From the NCBI RefSeq assembly GCF_000471905.2, contig NW_006497023.1:710150-774149 (forward strand): 64,000 nt of DNA, given 5' to 3'. The translations under genes and the position numbers were made by a program. The stretch is from Amborella trichopoda. Taxonomy: Eukaryota; Streptophyta; Magnoliopsida; Amborellales; Amborellaceae. The notes beneath the pieces are model-generated. The model was not told the DNA's origin. It did no database searches and saw nothing but the letters and a program-made list of their open reading frames with translations. This document shows positions 59,450 to 64,000 of the stretch, one piece after another; within the stretch, counting starts at the first letter, position 1; each line of letters begins with the position of its first letter.

Positions 59450-61000
59450 GGGTCACGAAGTATAGACTGAGGCAGAGAAGTTTATGTAGTACGGACCGAG
59501 TTAGGGCAATTTAAGGTCTTGAAGTCTAGACCGAGGCTGTGGAGTTTAGGGTCACGCAGTATGGACTGAGGCTAGGAGTTTTACGGTCACGAAGTATAGA
59601 CCGAAGCTGAGCAATTTAGGGTCATGCTGTACAGACCGAGGTAGAACAGTTTAAGGTCATGAAGACTTAAACGAAGCTGAGCAGGTTAAGGTCATGTATT
59701 TTGGACTGAGGTTGAGTAGTTTGGGGTCATGAAGAATGGACTGAGGCTGAGCGGTTTAGGGAAATACAACATGGACTGAGGTTGAGCAAATTAGGGTCAT
59801 GCAGTACGGACCGTGGAAAATCAGTACACGGTCATGCAGTATGGACTGCAGCTGAGCTGTTTAAGCTCATGCAGTATGGCCTGAGGCTTAGCTGTTTAGG
59901 GTCCTCCATTAAGGACCGATTGTGAGACGTTTAGGGTCATGCAGTACGGACCGAGGCTGAGCTGTTTAGGGTCATGCAGTATGATCTGCGGCTGAGCAGT
60001 ATGGAACGAGGCTGTGCAGTTTGGGCTATGCAGTATGGATCGAGTCTGAGAAGTTTAAGTTCATCGAGTATGACAGAGGTTGAGAAGTTTAGGGTCATGC
60101 AGTATGGACCGAGGTTGAGCAGTTTAGGGTCATGCAATATGGACCGAGGCTAAGCAGTTTAGGCTCATGCCGTATGCACCGAGGCAGAGGAGTTCAGGGA
60201 CTTACAGTATGGACCGAGGCTAAGCTATTTATGGCCATGCAATTTGGATCGAGGTTGAGTACTTTATGGTCATGCAGTATGGACCGAGGCTAAGTAGTTT
60301 AAGGTCATCCAGCATGGACCTAGGCTGAGAAACTTAGGGTCATGGAATATGGACCGAGGTAGGGCAATTTAAGGCCTTGATGTCTAGACCGAGGCTGTGG
60401 AGTTTAGGGTCACGTAGTATGGACCGAGGCCGAGAGTTTTAGGTTCATGCAATATGGACCGAGGCCGAGCAGTTTAGGGTCATGCAATATGGACCGAGGT
60501 AGAACCGTTTAAGGTCATGAAGTCTGAACCAAGGCTGAGCAGTTTAGGGTCATATTCTTGTGGGTTGTGGCTGAGCAGTTTAGGATCATGTAGTACGGAC
60601 CGAGGCTGAGAAGTTTAGGGTCATGCATAATGGACCGAGGCTGAGTAGATTAGGGACATACAATATGGTCTGAGGCTAAACAAATTAGGGTCATGCAGTA
60701 CGGACAGCGATTGGGCAGTACAAGGTCATGCAGTATGGACCGAAGCTAAGTTGTTTATGCTCACGCAGTATGGACAAGGGCTTAGAAGTTTAAGGTCATC
60801 CATTAAAGACCGATTGTGAGAAGTTTAGGGTCATGCAGTACAGACCGCGGCTGAACAGTATAGGGTTAGGCAGTATGGTCTGTGGCTGAGCAGTATGGAA
60901 CCAGGCTATGAAGTTTGAGGTCATGCAGTATGAACCGAGGCTTAAACGTTTAGGGTCATCGAGTACCGAGGCCGAGAAGTTGAGGGTCATGCAGTATGGA
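59450..61000 (+). repeat. Array B higher-order repeat, about 860-895 bp
   Basis: TCTAGACCGAGGCTGTGGAG at 59,525 and 60,383 (858 bp) and the CCATTAARGACCGATTGTGA series at 59,906 and 60,800 (894 bp) are followed by the same order of unusual monomers, including the short one lacking part of the unit (GAGCAGTATGGAACNAGGCT). The offset change between markers equals about one monomer. Confidence 0.75.
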
Positions 61001-62294
61001 CCGAGGCTAATTAGTTTAGGGTCATGCAATATGGACCGAGGCTGTGCAGTTTAGGGTCATGCAGTACGCACCGAGGCAAAAGAGTTCAAGGTCATGCTGT
61101 GCGGACCGAGGCCGAGTAGTTTATGGTCATGCAATTTGGATCTAGAATGAGCAGTTTAGGGTCATGTAGTATGGACCTAAGCTAAGTAGTTGAGGGTAAT
61201 TTAGCACGGACCGAGGCTGGGCTATTTAAGGTCCAGTGGTATCGACCGAGGCTAAGAAATTTAAGGTCATGCATGGACCGCGGCTGAGCAGTATAGGGTC
61301 ATGCAGTATGGACTAAGGTTGGGTAGTTTAGGGTCATGCAGTATGGACTAAGGCCGAGAAGTTTAGGCTTATGTAGTATGGACCCAGGCGGCATAGTATA
61401 AGGTCATGCAGTATGGACCGAGGCTAAGCTGTTTAGAGTCAGATAGTATAGACTGAGTCTAAGCAATTAAAGGTCGTGCAGTGTGGACCGAGGTTGAGCA
61501 GTTTAGAACCGTACAGTATGGACCTAGGCTGAGAAATTTAGGGTCAACCATTATAAACCTGGGCTGAGCAGTTTAGGGTCATGTAGTATGGACCGACTTT
61601 GAGTAGTTTAGGGTCATCTAGTGTGGATCGAGGCTTAGAAGTTTAGTGTCATGCACTATGGATCGAGGCTGAGCAGTTTAGGGTCTTGCAGTATGGTCCA
61701 AGGCTGAGTAGTTTAAGGTCATGCAGTGCTTACCGAGGCCAAGAAGTTTAGTGTCATGCGATATGGACCAAGGTTGAGCAATTTAAGGTCATGAAGTCTG
61801 GAGCGAGGCAAAGCTGTTTAAGGCCACACAATGTTGACCGTGGCTGAACAATTTATGATCATGCAGTACAGACCATGCTTGAGCAGTTTAGGGTCACGTA
61901 AAATAGATAATGGCTGAACAATTTAAAGACATAAATTATGGACCGAGGCTGAGCAGTTTAAGTTCATGTTGCATTGACCGAGGCTAAGCAGATTAGGGTC
62001 ATGCAGTACGGACTGAGTCATTTAGGGTCATGCAGTATGGATCGAGGCAGAGTTGTTTAGGGTCATACAATATGGACTGGGGCTAAGAAGTTTAGGGTCA
62101 TGCAGAATGGACCAAGGTTGAGTAGTTTAGGCGCCTGCAGTATGGACCGATGCTGAGCTATTTAGGGTCATGCAGTACGCACCGAGGCTGAGCAATTTTC
62201 AGTCATGCATTATGGATCGAGTATGCACAATATTCGGTCATGCAGTGTGGACCGAGGCTAAGCAGTTTAGGGCCATGTAGTATGGACCAAGGCT

Positions 62295-63834
62295 AATCAG
62301 TTTAGGGCCATGTAGTATTCATCGAGGTTGAGTAGTTTAGGGTCATGCAGTATGGAATGAGGCTGAGGAATTTACGGTCATGCAGTATGGGTGGAGGTGG
62401 GGTAGTTTAGGATCACGCAGCATGGACTGAGGCCGAGCAGTTTAGGGTATTGCAATATGGACAGAGGCTGAGTAGTTTAGGTTCCTGCAGTACGGACCGA
62501 GGTAGAGCAGTTTATGGTCATGAAGTCTCGAACGAGGCAGAGCAGTTTAGGGTCATGCTATATGGATCGGGGCTTACAAATATAGGGCCATGCAGTAATG
62601 ATCGAGGCTGAACAGCTTAGGGTCATGTAGTATGGACCGAGGTTGAGCCGTTTTGGGTCATGCAGTATGGACCGAGGCTTAGCAATTTAAGGTCATGCAG
62701 TATGGAGCGAGGCTAAGCAGTTTCGGGTCATGTAGGAAGGATCGAGGCTCAACTGTTCAACGTCATGCAGTATCGATTGAGCTTGTGCAGTTTAGGACCC
62801 TGTAGTATGTACCGAGGCTGAGCAATATAAGGTCATGCAGTATGGATCGAGCCTGAGCCGTTTAGGGTAATGCAGTTCGGACCAAGCCTACGCAGTTTAA
62901 GGGAATGCAGTATGGATTGATGCTGAGCAATATAGGGTTACACGGTATGGATCGAGGCTAAGCAATTTAGGGTCGTGGAGTATGGACCAAGTCTGAGCAA
63001 TTTAGGGTCATACAGTGCGGACTGAGGCTGAGCAGTTTAGGATCATGAGGTATGGACCGAGGCTAATCAGTTTAAGGCCATGCAGTATTCACCGAGGTTG
63101 AGTAGTTTAGGGTCATGCAGTACAGAATGAGGCTGAGGAGTTTACCGTCATGTAGTATGGGCCGAGGCGGGGTAGTTTAGGATCACACAGTATGGACTGA
63201 GGCCGAGCAGCTTAGGTTATTGCACTATGGACAGAGGCCAAGCAGTTTTGGTTCATGCAGTACGGATCGCGGTAGAGCAGTTTATGGTCATGAAGTCTCG
63301 AACGCGGCAGAGTAGTCTAGGGTCATGCTGTATGGACCGAGACAGAAAAATATAGGGCCATGCAGTAATGGTTGAGGCCGAAGAATTTAGGGTCATGCAG
63401 TTTGGACTGAGGTTGAGCTATTTAGGGTCATGCAGTATGGACCGAGGCTTAGCAGTTTAAGGTCATGCAGTATGAACCGAGGCTAAGCAGTTTGGGGTCA
63501 AGCAGGATGGACTGAGGCTCAGCTGTTCAAGGCCATGCAGTACCTATTGAGGCTGTGTAGTTTAGGACTAGCAGTATGTACCGAGGCTGAGCAATTTAGT
63601 GTCATGCAGTATGGATCGAGCTTGAGCCGTTTAGGGTCATGTAGTTCAGACAGAGCCTAAGCAGTTTAAGGGAATGCAGTATGGATTGATGCTGAGCAAT
63701 ATAGGGTTACACGGCAGTGATCAAGGCTGAGCAGTTTAGGGTAGTGGAGTATGGATCGAGTCTGAGCAGTTTACGGTCATACAGTGCGGAGCGAGGCGGA
63801 GCAGTTTAAAGTCATGCAGTATGGATCAAGGCTG
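62295..63834 (+). repeat. Array B higher-order repeat, 770 bp (22 monomers), two copies
   Basis: AATCAGTTTARGGCCATG starts at 62,295 and 63,065, exactly 770 bp (22 x 35). The shared order of variants continues through GAAGTCTCGAACG, CATGCAGTAATG, GGAATGCAGTATGGATTGAT and TAGGGTTACACGG (62,935 and 63,704, offset 769). The two copies are clearly more alike to each other than adjacent monomers are. Confidence 0.85.
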
Positions 63835-64000
63835 AGCAGTTTCGGGTCATGCAGTATGGACCGAGGCTTAACAGTTTAAGGTCATGCAGCTTGGACCGAG
63901 GTTGAGCAGTTTAAGACACTGCATAATGGACCGATGCTGAGCAATTTAGCTTCATTCAGTATGAACAGAGGCTGGGCAGTTTAGGGTCACACAGTATGAA

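Larger units (their letters stand above)
46030..64000 (+). repeat. Satellite array B, part 2 (about 513 copies), runs off the window
   Basis: Continuation of the 35-bp satellite in plus orientation without interruption to the last base. No gene, RNA or transposon is inserted. It is divided into domains with different higher-order periods (separate entries). The true array end is not in the window. Confidence 0.97.

Noticed and set aside
24533..61029. Many 60-90 codon frames with repeated peptides such as SLGSCSMDRG or SLGPYCMTLNCSASVH
   Set aside because: Three 35-bp monomers make 105 bp, so any frame that avoids a stop shows a 35-residue repeat. The same peptide families appear in all frames and both strands by chance loss of stops, with no gene signals.
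39373..64000. Telomere or interstitial telomeric repeat, because of TTTAGGG in the unit
   Set aside because: The heptamer occurs only once per 35 bp and is never in tandem, so this is not a telomere tract.
1..64000. tRNA, rRNA or other structured RNA genes
   Set aside because: I looked for tRNA A/B boxes with cloverleaf pairing and for conserved rRNA segments and saw none; short matches were not supported by pairing. A tRNAscan run would be decisive.

Overview
This window is nuclear DNA of a flowering plant. The signs are one intron-split host gene of a plant family, several plant-type retroelements and MITEs, AT-rich introns, and a very large satellite domain. I cannot name the species. The only intact host gene I can support is the urease accessory protein UreD (URED), on the + strand at about 75-14,743. 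It reads as eight exons, all with GT-AG introns, joining into a 298-residue protein.

Region 1 (1-15,586) is URED and its introns. Two introns are greatly enlarged: intron 3 (2.8 kb) and intron 4 (10.3 kb). Intron 4 holds nested and decayed mobile DNA: an hAT-like MITE with an 8-bp target duplication (3,720-4,000), a LINE RNase H scrap (4,321-4,455, minus), a TRIM-like element (5,907-6,885), a LINE split by a 2.1-kb insertion (about 8,975-12,120) and a GA-rich minisatellite.

Region 2 (15,587-23,390) is layered retroelements: a 5'-truncated Ty1/copia element on the minus strand (LTR at 15,587-16,291, pol up to about 19,600); a broken coiled-coil coding remnant on the plus strand (19,630-20,368); and a minus-strand Ty3/gypsy fragment with a linker block, a protease and a G-patch-like segment (20,533-23,200).

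Region 3 (23,392-64,000) is dominated by a 35-bp satellite. Array A (23,392-34,350) and array B (39,373 to the window end, with a 588-base N gap) are the same satellite in opposite orientation. A 5-kb island between them carries the 5' (gag) part of a related gypsy element, on the opposite strand to the left fragment. The arrays are not uniform. They contain local higher-order repeats with different periods (about 730, 770, 860-895, 1,540 and 1,890 bp).

The main novelty candidates are the 35-bp satellite itself, its mosaic higher-order structure, the inverted arrangement of the arrays around split, oppositely oriented gypsy parts, and a probable false gap in the assembly. None of the open reading frames inside the arrays looks like a gene. 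All repeat boundaries were read by eye; no alignment or database search was run.
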